Source: Saprospiraceae bacterium
GTDB taxonomy: Bacteria; Bacteroidota; Bacteroidia; Chitinophagales; Saprospiraceae
Length of the DNA: 64,000 nucleotides
Reading direction: 5' to 3'
Assembly (NCBI GenBank): GCA_016716185.1
Contig: JADJWV010000002.1
Location: forward strand, 472,501-536,500
Shown here: one piece after another, positions 36,574-45,580 of the stretch
How positions within the stretch are numbered: the first letter of the stretch is position 1
Layout of the letters: the number at the start of each line of letters is the position of its first letter
The notes under the pieces: model-generated
Seen by the model: only the letters and a program-made list of their open reading frames with translations
Told to the model about the DNA's origin: nothing
Databases searched by the model: none
Translations under genes and position numbers: made by a program

Positions 36574-38088
36574 TTAATTATTAGCTTCTGCCAGCAATTT
36601 TTTACCTTTTTCGATCGCATCGTCTATGGTTCCAACAAGGTTGAATGCTGCTTCCGGATACTCATCGACTTCCCCATCCATGATCATATTGAAGCCGCGA
36701 ATGGTTTCTTCGATTGGAACAAATACCCCTTTCAAACCGGTAAACTGCTCTGCCACGTGGAAGGGTTGAGACAAGAAACGCTGAACTCTCCTGGCGCGAT
36801 GGACAACCAGTTTATCTTCTTCTGAAAGTTCCTCCATACCAAGGATGGCGATGATGTCCAGCAATTCATTATAACGTTGCAATATTCCTTTTACGCGCTG
36901 GGCAGTATTGTAATGCAATTCTCCGATAACCAGGGGATCCAAAATCCGTGAGGTAGAGTCCAGGGGATCTACTGCAGGGTAAATACCAAGGGCAGCGATT
37001 TTACGGCTCAATACAGTTGTGGCATCGAGATGCGCAAAAGTAGTAGCCGGTGCTGGGTCGGTAAGGTCATCTGCGGGGACGTAAACCGCCTGAACAGAAG
37101 TAATCGATCCTCTTTTTGTTGAGGTGATCCGTTCCTGCATCAAGCCCATTTCTGTCGCCAGTGTAGGTTGGTATCCTACCGCTGAAGGCATACGACCCAA
37201 CAATGCCGATACCTCAGAACCTGCCTGAGTGAACCGGAATATATTATCGATAAAAAATAAGATGTCTTTTCCACCAGCCGGATCATTTAAATCACCGTCG
37301 CGGAAATATTCGGCTACAGTCAATCCCGATAAGGCTACACGTGCGCGGGCTCCGGGAGGTTCGTTCATCTGTCCGAAAATAAATGTTGCTTTGGAATCTC
37401 TCAAGCCTTCCATATCCACTTTGCTCAAATCCCAGCCTCCGGCTTCCATGCTGTGTTTGAATTCTTCGCCGTATTTGATAATTCCGGCTTCGATCATCTC
37501 CCTCAAAAGGTCATTTCCTTCGCGGGTTCTTTCTCCAACACCGGCAAATACCGACAAGCCGCCATATCCTTTGGCGATGTTGTTGATCAATTCCTGGATC
37601 AATACCGTTTTACCTACCCCAGCACCACCAAACAATCCGATCTTTCCTCCTTTCGCATAGGGTTCAATCAGGTCAATGACCTTGATCCCGGTAAAAAGGA
37701 CCTCTGTTTCTGTAGAAAGATCTTCGTAGGTAGGTGGCTTTTTATGTATGGAATAAGCTTGTTTCTTTTCAACGGTTTTCAATCCGTCTATACTTTGGCC
37801 CACTACATTGAACAATCTTCCTTTGATATCTTCGCCAACGGGCATCGAAATGGTTTCGCCAAGATCCACGACCTCAGCGCCCCTGGTAAGGCCGTCAGTT
37901 GAATCCATGGCAATGGCCCTGACGCTGTCTTCGCCAAGGTGCTGTTGAACTTCGAGGATGAGATCTTCCTTTCCCTGCCTTTTAATGCAGAGTGCGCTGT
38001 AAATTTCGGGAAGATGAGACCCTTCTGCTGAAAAACTCACATCCACAACAGGACCAATGATTTGCGATACGCGACCTACGTTTGCCAT
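36574..38088 (-). CDS. atpD: ATP synthase F1 beta subunit
   Basis: A 504-residue catalytic beta subunit. The Walker A motif GGAGVGKT lies at 154-161; the catalytic-region GVGERTREGNDL, the Walker B-type ILFFIDNIFRFTQAGSEVSALLGRMPS, and the DELSEEDK-like C-terminal segment EELSEEDKLVVHRARR are all normal. It works with atpC to make ATP at the membrane. The other atp genes are outside the window; a separate atpDC pair is usual in this phylum. A good TTTG-N20-TATATTTG promoter lies just upstream. Confidence 0.97.
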   Translation of the reverse strand: MANVGRVSQIIGPVVDVSFSAEGSHLPEIYSALCIKRQGKEDLILEVQQHLGEDSVRAIAMDSTDGLTRGAEVVDLGETISMPVGEDIKGRLFNVVGQSIDGLKTVEKKQAYSIHKKPPTYEDLSTETEVLFTGIKVIDLIEPYAKGGKIGLFGGAGVGKTVLIQELINNIAKGYGGLSVFAGVGERTREGNDLLREMIEAGIIKYGEEFKHSMEAGGWDLSKVDMEGLRDSKATFIFGQMNEPPGARARVALSGLTVAEYFRDGDLNDPAGGKDILFFIDNIFRFTQAGSEVSALLGRMPSAVGYQPTLATEMGLMQERITSTKRGSITSVQAVYVPADDLTDPAPATTFAHLDATTVLSRKIAALGIYPAVDPLDSTSRILDPLVIGELHYNTAQRVKGILQRYNELLDIIAILGMEELSEEDKLVVHRARRVQRFLSQPFHVAEQFTGLKGVFVPIEETIRGFNMIMDGEVDEYPEAAFNLVGTIDDAIEKGKKLLAEANN

Positions 38089-38122
38089 AACGAATTTTTT
38101 CTATGATTTTTTAAAAGACGCG

Positions 38123-38154
38123 CAAATATATGTACATCTTTGCCTACTATCAAA
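38123..38154 (-). promoter_or_regulatory. Promoter of atpDC
   Basis: On the minus strand TTTG (38151-38154) and TATATTTG (38123-38130) are 20 bp apart, matching the Bacteroidota TTTG / TAnnTTTG promoter. It overlaps the first codons of the divergent 38140 gene, which makes the start of that gene less certain. Confidence 0.6.
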
Positions 38155-39519
38155 AACATTGACAAAGCCTTGACAAGTCATTTATACCAGAACCCGGTCG
38201 ACATATTTGGGGATCTGGGTTCCATGCTCAGGGATGGAACGGAGCCAGACGATTTGAGCCGTTTTTCAGAAAGACTTATGGAGGCAGGACTGCTTTACAA
38301 AGCAGCGGCTGTTAAAAAATTAGATCCACTGCAAATTCTGAAGCCCGACGACCAATGGGTTTTACCCGGCATTCAGAAGCTTATTGAGGAGTCTTTGGAA
38401 AATGGATTTCCGGAATTAGTCATCGAGTGGGCCATATTATTGAAAAAGAAAGGGAAGGTATTGCCGGCAAATGTCCTGACTATGGTTATGAGGCATTTTT
38501 CAAAAAACCCGGACCAGGCTGTACTTATCAGCAAGGTGTTGGGGCCCAGAGGAAATATATTAGCTGCAAATTTTGGTGAGTTTGCACTTTTCGACGAATT
38601 AAAATGGAAAGACCCACTTTCATACAAATTGAAGGTTCAAAGAAAAACTGCATTTGAAATGCTGAGGGATCTCCATCCGGATCAGGCACTTCAGTATCTG
38701 ATCGACCGCTTTTCAAATTTGAATGAAGAGGATAAAAGAAAATTCCTGGAATGTATAATCACAAGTTACCGGGAATCAGACAATTTATTACTGGATCTGC
38801 TCTCCCGGTCCAAAAGCCAGACTTCGCAGGCCCTGTATCTAAACCTGCTTCTTTTATCTGATCGGGAATTTTATGTTTTTCATCTTCAGGAATTCACAAG
38901 CAAACTGAATACCGGACAACTCTCCTCTTTTAGGTTTGAACTCCCGGGAAAAACGCAGAACCAATTATCCCAGGAATGGATTTGGTCAAATATTTCACCG
39001 GATCTGATTCTAGAAGCAAAGGCAGAGAATCAGGTATTCGAATATCTGAAGCAACATCAATTGGAATCAGATTTTGTAAAGGTGTTCAGATTTTATCCCC
39101 AAACTGAACTCAGGAATCATTTCTTCAAATGGCTGGTTCGGAACCATCAACTCACTGAGAATTTCCCGGTAGAACAACTGAGCTTCGGTATGGACTTTCA
39201 TTCCTTCAATTCCTGTTGTCAATATTGGCTCGATACATCAAAGGATAAAATTGATCTGGAAGCATTTTACAAGGCCAGCCGGCATCCACGTCACTTCTGG
39301 TCTGATCAAATCTGCCGGGCTCTGGTGGCTTTAGCGGAAATACCCTCGATTCAAAAAAAATACGACATGGATGTGTTCTGGCAAATGTCTGCCTTTAAAA
39401 TTAATCCAAATTCAGAATTCATCGGACAATTGCCCGAGTCCTGCCGCTTTTATATCAATGAAGAGTTGAATTTTGAACAGGTCATCCGATTCCGGAAGTG
39501 GATCAGGGTTGGAAGTTAA
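38140..39519 (+). CDS. DUF5691-like helical-repeat protein
   Basis: A 459-residue, largely helical protein with no signal peptide or membrane segment. Features resemble DUF5691: LGPRGNILAANF (about 144-155), RKTAFEMLRDLHPDQALQYLIDRFSNLNEEDKRKFLECI (178-216), then DNLLLDLLSRSKSQTSQALYLNLLLLSDREF. From memory, DUF5691 genes often sit beside SWIM zinc-finger, MoxR and VWA genes; none is here. The start is doubtful: the frame opens at TTG 38140, inside the atpD promoter, and the first ATG in frame is 38224. Function unknown. Confidence 0.6.
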   Translation: MPTIKNIDKALTSHLYQNPVDIFGDLGSMLRDGTEPDDLSRFSERLMEAGLLYKAAAVKKLDPLQILKPDDQWVLPGIQKLIEESLENGFPELVIEWAILLKKKGKVLPANVLTMVMRHFSKNPDQAVLISKVLGPRGNILAANFGEFALFDELKWKDPLSYKLKVQRKTAFEMLRDLHPDQALQYLIDRFSNLNEEDKRKFLECIITSYRESDNLLLDLLSRSKSQTSQALYLNLLLLSDREFYVFHLQEFTSKLNTGQLSSFRFELPGKTQNQLSQEWIWSNISPDLILEAKAENQVFEYLKQHQLESDFVKVFRFYPQTELRNHFFKWLVRNHQLTENFPVEQLSFGMDFHSFNSCCQYWLDTSKDKIDLEAFYKASRHPRHFWSDQICRALVALAEIPSIQKKYDMDVFWQMSAFKINPNSEFIGQLPESCRFYINEELNFEQVIRFRKWIRVGS

Positions 39520-39527
39520 CAGTTAAC

Positions 39528-39725
39528 AGCTAACAGTTAGCAGTTCTCAGTTCTCAGTTCTCAATTCTCAGTTAACAGTTCTCAGTTAACAGTTCTCAGT
39601 TCTCAGTTCACAGTTCTCAGTTAACAGTTCTCAGTTCTCAGTTCTCAGTCCCGATGTGAGGGGTATTTTTAGTGAGCAAAAACTTGAATATGCCGGGATC
39701 AGATGTTAGATGTTAGATGTTAGAT
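39528..39725. repeat. Heptamer tandem arrays (AGTTCTC/AGTTAAC and GATGTTA)
   Basis: From about 39528 to 39650 the 7-bp unit AGTTCTC alternates with AGTTAAC and similar variants, about 17 units. A second array of GATGTTA (three to four units) lies at 39702-39727. Both are in the convergent gap between the DUF5691-like gene and the EF-G-like gene. Confidence 0.9.
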
Positions 39726-39728
39726 GTA

Positions 39729-39750
39729 AACTAACAAACGTTCGTTAGTT
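39729..39750. repeat. Dispersed palindrome site 8
   Basis: A 22-bp palindrome with one mismatched pair; its inner 18 bases read CTAACAAACGTTCGTTAG. It is the longest member of the family in this window, in a convergent gap. Confidence 0.7.
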
Positions 39751-39797
39751 CATATAATTTCTCTATTCTCTTTACTCTTTACTCTTTTGGCTTTTCG

Positions 39798-41927
39798 CTA
39801 TTCCTCCGAATCCTTCGTGGTTGCTTTATATTCACTGATCAGTCTTTGCTGGATATCTGGTGTGACCGGTGCATATTCGTTGAAATGCAATGAAAACTTG
39901 GCACGGCCCTGTGTCATAGATCGCAGGCTCGATGAGTAGTTGTGCATTTCAGACAGTGGAACTTTCGCTTTGATTTTTTTATAGTGTCCTTCGGAATCCA
40001 TTCCCAGAATGATGGCTCTTCTTGTTTGCAAATCGCCCATGATATCGCCCATGGCGTCATCCTGACAAAGGATTTCGAGTTCATAAACCGGCTCAAGAAT
40101 CTGTGGAGCCGCGGTATGGAATGAATCTTTGAAGGCCATGGTACCTGCTATTTGGAAAGCCATATCGTTGCTGTCGACCGGGTGCATTTTGCCATCGAAA
40201 ACGGAAACGCGGATGTCGGTGCAATATGATCCGGTGAGCGGACCTTCGATCATCTTATTCATGATTCCCTTTTTAATGGCCGTTGAGAATTTTGTATCGA
40301 TAGAACCCCCAACGATGCACCAGTAAAAGGCGAGTTTTCCTCCCCAGGGCAGTTCTTCGCTTTCCCTGTTGCGTACAGTGAGCCCGGCAGGGTCTCCAAT
40401 TCCCTCGTGCCAGGGTTCTACCCGCATGTGGACCTCCGCAAATTGTCCGGCACCACCCGATTGTTTTTTATGCCTGTAGCTGGTGTCTGATGCTTTGGTA
40501 ATAGTTTCCAGATAAGGAATTCTCGGCTTGAGATATTCGATATGCAGATTGTGCAGTTTTTCGATCCGGTATTTTAACAGGTCGAGATGCAATTGGCCCT
40601 GTCCATGCAGGATGTTTTGTTTTAATCTTTGAGACTGTTCGAGGATCAGAGTTGGATCTTCTTCCTGAATATCGTGAACGGCCTTGATCAGTTTTTCAAG
40701 ATCGTTTTTATTATCGGTTGAAATCGCAACGCGGATTCTGGGTTCTGGAAAAGGAATGGGTTCTACCTGTACGTCTTGTCCTTTCACACTCAGTGTGTTG
40801 TTGGTGTGGCTGTCTCTTAGTTTAACAACGACTCCAAGATCGCCAGCTACCAGCTCAGATACGGCCTCTCTTGTTTTACCGTTGGAAACAAAAATCTGAT
40901 TGAGTCTCTCGGAGTTGCGGTTAGAATTATTTACCAGCTCGTCACCGGTTTTGATTTTTCCGCTGTAAACTTTGAAGTACGATACTTTACCGACTTTGGG
41001 TTCGCTCATCGTCTTATAAATGAAAACTACCGCAGGTCCATTTGCATTCACCGCCAGCTCACCATTGGTTAGTTTAGCAGGAGGCCTGTCTGCCGGAGAA
41101 GGACAAACGTCATTGATAAAACCCATGATGCGTCCGCTGCCCATATTTTTAACGGCACTGGCACAAAAGACCGGGAAAATACTACGGGCTGCAATACCTT
41201 TTCGAAGACCATCTGCCAATTCCGATTCTTCCAGCGTACCGGTAGCGAAGTAATGGTCCATCAAGGTATCGTCATTTTCTGCAGCGGCTTCAACAATAGC
41301 GTTGTGCAATTCTTTTGCTCTTGTCATGTGTTCGTCCGGGATATCTTTTTTCTGTGGTTTACCTCCGTCTGCAGAGAATTCGTACATAACCATCCTCAAA
41401 GCATCGACGATGCAATTGAAAGAGGTACCGGGATTGACAGGAAATTGAAAAGGAATTAATTTATTGCCAAATCGATCCCGAGCCTGCTCGAGCGAAGAGT
41501 CAAAATCGGCTTTTTCGTGATCGCATTGGTTCATCACAAAAAACATCGGGAGATGAAATTTATCGGCATACTCCCAGATCAGTTCTGTACCAACCTCGAC
41601 TCCATGTGCAGCATTGATGACCATTAATCCCAGGTCAGCTACTTTCATGGAAGACATCGTTTCTCCCACAAAATCATCGGAACCGGGCGTATCGATGATA
41701 TTGATTTTTGATTCTTTCCAGCTTACGTGCATCAACTTACTGAATAAACTGGATTTGCGCTCCTGTTCTATGTCTGAAAAATCAGAAACCGTATTTCCTG
41801 CTTCCACCGTTCCCCTGCGCGTAATGGCTTTGGCTTCGTATAACATGCTTTCAATCAGGCTGGTTTTGCCACTGTGAGAGTGGCCCAGCAAAACGACATT
41901 CCTGATGTGTTTGGGATCCTGGCTCAT
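39798..41927 (-). CDS. EF-G-like translational GTPase (divergent FusA paralogue)
   Basis: A 709-residue protein with the five-domain layout of elongation factor G. The G domain has GHSHSGKT (15-22) and DTPGSDDF (79-86). The G4 motif reads NQCD (133-136) in place of the NKMD of standard EF-G. Domains II-V follow (GPAVVFIYKT, LSLxQ-like EEDPTLILEQSQ, GQGQLHLDLLKYRIEK, RHKKQSGGAGQFAEV, VYELEILCQDDAMGDIMGDLQTRRA). The divergence suggests an EF-G2-type paralogue and not the main translocase: perhaps recycling, or a stress-specific role. It is monocistronic, with no ribosomal protein genes attached. Confidence 0.85.
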   Translation of the reverse strand: MSQDPKHIRNVVLLGHSHSGKTSLIESMLYEAKAITRRGTVEAGNTVSDFSDIEQERKSSLFSKLMHVSWKESKINIIDTPGSDDFVGETMSSMKVADLGLMVINAAHGVEVGTELIWEYADKFHLPMFFVMNQCDHEKADFDSSLEQARDRFGNKLIPFQFPVNPGTSFNCIVDALRMVMYEFSADGGKPQKKDIPDEHMTRAKELHNAIVEAAAENDDTLMDHYFATGTLEESELADGLRKGIAARSIFPVFCASAVKNMGSGRIMGFINDVCPSPADRPPAKLTNGELAVNANGPAVVFIYKTMSEPKVGKVSYFKVYSGKIKTGDELVNNSNRNSERLNQIFVSNGKTREAVSELVAGDLGVVVKLRDSHTNNTLSVKGQDVQVEPIPFPEPRIRVAISTDNKNDLEKLIKAVHDIQEEDPTLILEQSQRLKQNILHGQGQLHLDLLKYRIEKLHNLHIEYLKPRIPYLETITKASDTSYRHKKQSGGAGQFAEVHMRVEPWHEGIGDPAGLTVRNRESEELPWGGKLAFYWCIVGGSIDTKFSTAIKKGIMNKMIEGPLTGSYCTDIRVSVFDGKMHPVDSNDMAFQIAGTMAFKDSFHTAAPQILEPVYELEILCQDDAMGDIMGDLQTRRAIILGMDSEGHYKKIKAKVPLSEMHNYSSSLRSMTQGRAKFSLHFNEYAPVTPDIQQRLISEYKATTKDSEE

Positions 41928-42387
41928 ACCTTTTATTTTATGGTTTTCAAATTAGATTGCAACAAGTTATTTGATTTGCTCAAACTAAAAAAAATTATTC
42001 GCTAATTATTTTTAAATGATAATCAGTTTTATTGTATATCTCCCTGAATTACAGAAAGTCTGGTAAAAGCTTTCAAATAAAAAACAATTCAATTTTGAAC
42101 CGATGCGATTAAAAATTATGGAATCTGATCTCCTCAATCGCAAAATGAGTAAGAAGAAGTCGAGACCTGATATTAGAGGTATTGGTTCCTGATTTGGTTT
42201 GTTTAAGCTATTTTAAACCAATTACAAATGAGTTCAATGCCAGGTTGTGTAAAAAATGTGTGAATTTTTTAAGGTTTTTGTGAAACAAGATTGGCATAAA
42301 TGTAATTTATAATATTGATAATGAATAAATAATAGATATAAAATTTTTTTATATAAAGCCGGATTCCATCCCGGTACTTTATTTTTA
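41928..42387. other. AT-rich intergenic region, no gene seen
   Basis: The region between the divergent EF-G-like and rplU genes is AT-rich and holds only stray short frames. I find no RNA gene or repeat in it; only the rplU promoter at its right edge can be assigned. Confidence 0.6.
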
Positions 42388-42419
42388 TTGTTCCGATTAA
42401 CTGATTTTATATATTTTTG
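42388..42419 (+). promoter_or_regulatory. Promoter of rplU-rpmA
   Basis: TTG (42388-42390) and TATTTTTG (42412-42419) are separated by 21 bp, matching the Bacteroidota pattern, and lie 27 bp before the rplU ATG. Confidence 0.55.
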
Positions 42420-42446
42420 CAGTCCATTTTTAAAGACCTCAGGTAT

Positions 42447-42758
42447 ATGATAGCAATAGTGAACATCGCAGGGCAACAATTCAAATGCAGTTCCGGTCAA
42501 AAACTTTTTGTGCACAGACTGGATGCTGACCGTGGTGCCAAGATCAATTTAGACCAGGTTTTGATGCTGATCAATGGCGATCAAACAACGGTGGGCACAC
42601 CGGTCGTTCAGGGTGCACAGATCTCCGCTAAAGTTCTGGATCATGTAAAAGGCGACAAACTGATCGTTTATAAAAAGAAAAGAAGAAAGGGTTACGAAAA
42701 AAAGAATGGCCACCGCCAGAGTTTTACCCAAATTGAAATCGAATCTATTCAAGCTTAA
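42447..42758 (+). CDS. rplU: 50S ribosomal protein L21
   Basis: A 103-residue L21, starting at ATG 42447 (MIAIVNIAGQQFKC) and ending with the conserved KKRRKGYEKKNGHRQSFTQIEI region that binds 23S rRNA. It is 19 bp upstream of rpmA in the standard rplU-rpmA operon. The obg gene that often follows is elsewhere (56673-57671). The earlier in-frame opening at 42417 overlaps the promoter and is rejected. Confidence 0.97.
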   Translation: MIAIVNIAGQQFKCSSGQKLFVHRLDADRGAKINLDQVLMLINGDQTTVGTPVVQGAQISAKVLDHVKGDKLIVYKKKRRKGYEKKNGHRQSFTQIEIESIQA

Positions 42759-42777
42759 TCCATAAATTTCTCAAGCC

Positions 42778-43026
42778 ATGGCACATAAAAAAGGGGAAGG
42801 TAGTACGAGTAACGGTCGCGATAGTAACAGCAAACGCCTGGGTATCAAATTATTCGGGGGCCAGCAAGCCATCGCTGGCAATATCATTGTTCGTCAGAGA
42901 GGAACGAGATTCCATCCGGGGCAAAATGTGGGGATTGGTAAAGATTTTACCTTATTCGCATTAAAACCGGGCACGGTTACCTATAAAAAGACACGCCAGG
43001 ACAGAACCGTTGTTGAGGTTCTTTAA
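42778..43026 (+). CDS. rpmA: 50S ribosomal protein L27
   Basis: An 82-residue L27 beginning MAHKKGEGSTSNGRDS, with the flexible N-terminus reaching the peptidyl-transferase centre, then RLGIKLFGGQQAIAGNIIVRQRG and GKDFTLFALKPGTV. There is no N-terminal extension of the kind cleaved in Firmicutes. It ends 30 bp from the convergent BatE-like gene. Confidence 0.97.
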   Translation: MAHKKGEGSTSNGRDSNSKRLGIKLFGGQQAIAGNIIVRQRGTRFHPGQNVGIGKDFTLFALKPGTVTYKKTRQDRTVVEVL

Positions 43027-43056
43027 TTTTCACTGATCAGTTATCTTGATGGGCTG

Positions 43057-43797
43057 TCAAAGTGAAATCACTTTGAGTTTTCCTGCAGGCACCCATCCCA
43101 AATCGTATTCAGGGGTTTGAACTTTTATCCAATCGCCTATTTGCATGGATTTCACCAATTTGGTGCCGGGTTTCAGATCGTATAAATCCGGACTCATCCC
43201 ATCCGGCGATTTTTTCAAACTGCATTTTTCCATCAAAAGAAATTCATTTGTGCTGTTCAATAAATATTCCCGGTGCATGGCCAATAACAATCCAATAAAA
43301 CCAATCGCAAAAAAAACCAATTTTAATTTGCGCAATCGAAACAGGAAATCGGGTAATGGAGTGAAGTATTTCAAATAAATCCCTATACTAAAAATAACAG
43401 CCGCGGTAAAAATCCAACCAAGCGGATAAAACGAATAAAGTAAATTAAAATATACATCCGACATTTTGTTTCCCGGTAATTCAAAGGTCTCAATACCTAA
43501 TGATTTTTGTGTTGCTTTTCGCATTTCAATGCAATCCACACATTTGGGATCATACTTCAAAGATTTTTCAAAATAATAGATAGCCTGAATGTGAGCTCCA
43601 AGATTGCGATGACACATCCCCATATTGAAATACAACTCTTTATTTTTATTGCCTTTTAATTCGAGACTTGAAAATTCGGAAAGTGCATCTTTATATTTTC
43701 CTTCGAGATACCATTGCATGGCAGAATTTCCCATACAGCTCAAACTGAATGATATAAACAGCAGCATATGAAAATATCTAAACAAGTTCAATTCCAT
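43057..43797 (-). CDS. BatE-like TPR-SH3 membrane protein
   Basis: A 246-residue protein with an N-terminal export signal, TPR motifs (about 25-95, ALSEFSSLELKGNKNKELYFNMGMCHRNLGAHIQAIYYFEKSLKYDP), two membrane segments (about 115-137 and 155-172), and a C-terminal bacterial SH3-like domain (KLVKSMQIGDWIKVQTPEYDLGWVPAGKL). This is the layout of BatE in Bacteroidota aerotolerance (bat) operons, but no batA-D is here. The ATG overlaps the end of the OstA-like gene by 10 bp, so it is the last gene of a three-gene unit. Confidence 0.75.
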   Translation of the reverse strand: MELNLFRYFHMLLFISFSLSCMGNSAMQWYLEGKYKDALSEFSSLELKGNKNKELYFNMGMCHRNLGAHIQAIYYFEKSLKYDPKCVDCIEMRKATQKSLGIETFELPGNKMSDVYFNLLYSFYPLGWIFTAAVIFSIGIYLKYFTPLPDFLFRLRKLKLVFFAIGFIGLLLAMHREYLLNSTNEFLLMEKCSLKKSPDGMSPDLYDLKPGTKLVKSMQIGDWIKVQTPEYDLGWVPAGKLKVISL

Positions 43798-45578
43798 TTT
43801 ATAATAGCTTCCAATGATTCCGGTTTTTCCTGATATCTGGGTGAATAACCTTCCAGAAATTTTTTCTTTCCTTCACTTAAGGGTAAAATTTGGCCTTGAG
43901 GTTTTATAAAGAAATCGATGAAATCAACTTTTTTATCTTCATTAAATTGAAATTTCATTTGGCTGCACTGAATAATATTGGTTCCTAAAAAGGCATCCTC
44001 CCCATCTTTAATAAAATAAACTGATTCGGCATTGCCTTCAACATACATGTATTCAATTTTTTTATGTTCAAAATGACCTTGAATGGATCTCCCTTTGATT
44101 TGATTATCGATCACTTCAAACTCGCGGTTGATGATGAAGCCATTTGGCGACAGGTAAAAATCTTTCATGGACTTATTTTGAAGAACTAATCGAATGGTAT
44201 CTCCGGTCATTTGTGAACTGTCTGACCACATGACAGGATGATCGTACAAATAGAAAGTGGAGTCTTGCCCGGAGAAGTATAACGAATCACATGTGCCGCG
44301 CAATTGTTCACTCCAGATCTTTACCTTCCCCCAGGCGCTGATGGTCTGGAAACTGTCTGAACCCATTTTTAGTTGTTCCGAAAATAAACTGTCGGCTGCC
44401 AGGTACAAAGAATCGTTGTCGAAAAGAATTACAAAATAGGGCCTTCTGTGGCGTCCGATAGCCGAAAACATTTTACGACTTTTACTGTAACTGAATGAAT
44501 CGCAGACAATGCTGTAGCCTTCAGCGGTATCAGTTACCACAACGGCGCCATTGGCCGTGCCTAAATCCTTTTTGCCATCGTATTTTAAACTGGATGCCTG
44601 AATTTCTCTTCCGGATTCGAGAACGCGCGGATTCCCTCGAACTTTTAAAGATTTTGTATATCTGTTGTATTCGATGATCTGACCTTCCAAAATCCGCTCT
44701 CCCTCTTTATAAAAGGCATTTTCATAAAGCAAGACGTCGCCATTGGCTTCATTGAAAATGATACTGTCTGCTTTGGCTTCCTGTGTTTCGTCTTTGATGT
44801 TTGCCTGACCAACGAGCGTGACTACTTTATTTAAAGCATCGTGATAGATATGTCGTGCATCTGCACGTTGAGAACCTTTGATGTATCTGGGTGAATTTCC
44901 GAAATAAGATTTTTGTTGCTCGGTCAGGTAATATCCCTGATCGGTATAAATTTGAAGGGAATCCTGTTCGATAAGCGTAGGTCCTATAAATACAACTTTT
45001 TTTTCGCGAGTCTGATACAGCAAAGTATCAGAAAGCAATTTCATACGGTCTTGAAGTAAAACAACTACGCTGTCTTTGAAAAAAGCTTCTCCAGTTTTGG
45101 CGTGGTAATATCCTTTTTTACTTCTCAATTTTGCTTGTTCTGAATACAGAATTCCGCCGCTCTGATAATTTGAAATGCGGGAATTTAAATCGTACTCTAT
45201 GGCTTCGGTAAATAGTTGCTGGTCCTTGTGTTTAAGTACAATATTTCCTTTGAAATTGGCAAGGCGTTTGTCTCCATCGTAATACAAACTGTCGCCAAAA
45301 AGCTGGAGGCTGTCTCCTTCGATGATGCGCACATGGCCCATGGCGGTCACTTTGTTGGAATCGATCATTGCTGAATCGCAAAGCAAATAACTACCCCTGT
45401 GTTTGACCAGTACATCTTTTGACAAATATTGCAATTCTCTTCCGCGGTACCTCTCAAACCGAAAAACATCTGCATGAATCACCTGTACTTTTCGGTCGGT
45501 AGTATCCAATTGCTGCGCTTGCAAACAATTGTTAGCCAAAATCAGAATGGTTGCCAAAAAAAATTTGAAGTAATGCAT
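43788..45578 (-). CDS. OstA-like (LptA/LptD N-domain-like) protein
   Basis: A 596-residue exported protein starting at ATG 45578 with a signal peptide (about 1-21, ending CLQAQ). The body is made of repeated short beta strands typical of the OstA/LptA beta-jellyroll: DVLVKHRGSYLLCDSAMID, GHVRIIEGDSLQLFGDSLYYDGDKRLANFKGNI, then similar units through about 480. It probably belongs to the lipopolysaccharide transport pathway across the periplasm, or a related envelope role. It begins 2 bp after the FAD-oxidoreductase stop and overlaps the BatE-like gene, indicating one transcript. Confidence 0.85.
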   Translation of the reverse strand: MHYFKFFLATILILANNCLQAQQLDTTDRKVQVIHADVFRFERYRGRELQYLSKDVLVKHRGSYLLCDSAMIDSNKVTAMGHVRIIEGDSLQLFGDSLYYDGDKRLANFKGNIVLKHKDQQLFTEAIEYDLNSRISNYQSGGILYSEQAKLRSKKGYYHAKTGEAFFKDSVVVLLQDRMKLLSDTLLYQTREKKVVFIGPTLIEQDSLQIYTDQGYYLTEQQKSYFGNSPRYIKGSQRADARHIYHDALNKVVTLVGQANIKDETQEAKADSIIFNEANGDVLLYENAFYKEGERILEGQIIEYNRYTKSLKVRGNPRVLESGREIQASSLKYDGKKDLGTANGAVVVTDTAEGYSIVCDSFSYSKSRKMFSAIGRHRRPYFVILFDNDSLYLAADSLFSEQLKMGSDSFQTISAWGKVKIWSEQLRGTCDSLYFSGQDSTFYLYDHPVMWSDSSQMTGDTIRLVLQNKSMKDFYLSPNGFIINREFEVIDNQIKGRSIQGHFEHKKIEYMYVEGNAESVYFIKDGEDAFLGTNIIQCSQMKFQFNEDKKVDFIDFFIKPQGQILPLSEGKKKFLEGYSPRYQEKPESLEAIIKWN

Positions 45579-45580
45579 CC

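Noticed and set aside
45524..45536. ACAATTGTTAGCC inside the OstA-like gene as a palindrome-family site
   Set aside because: It has the AATTGTTAG right half, but the left arm CTAAC is missing, so it is at best a half site.
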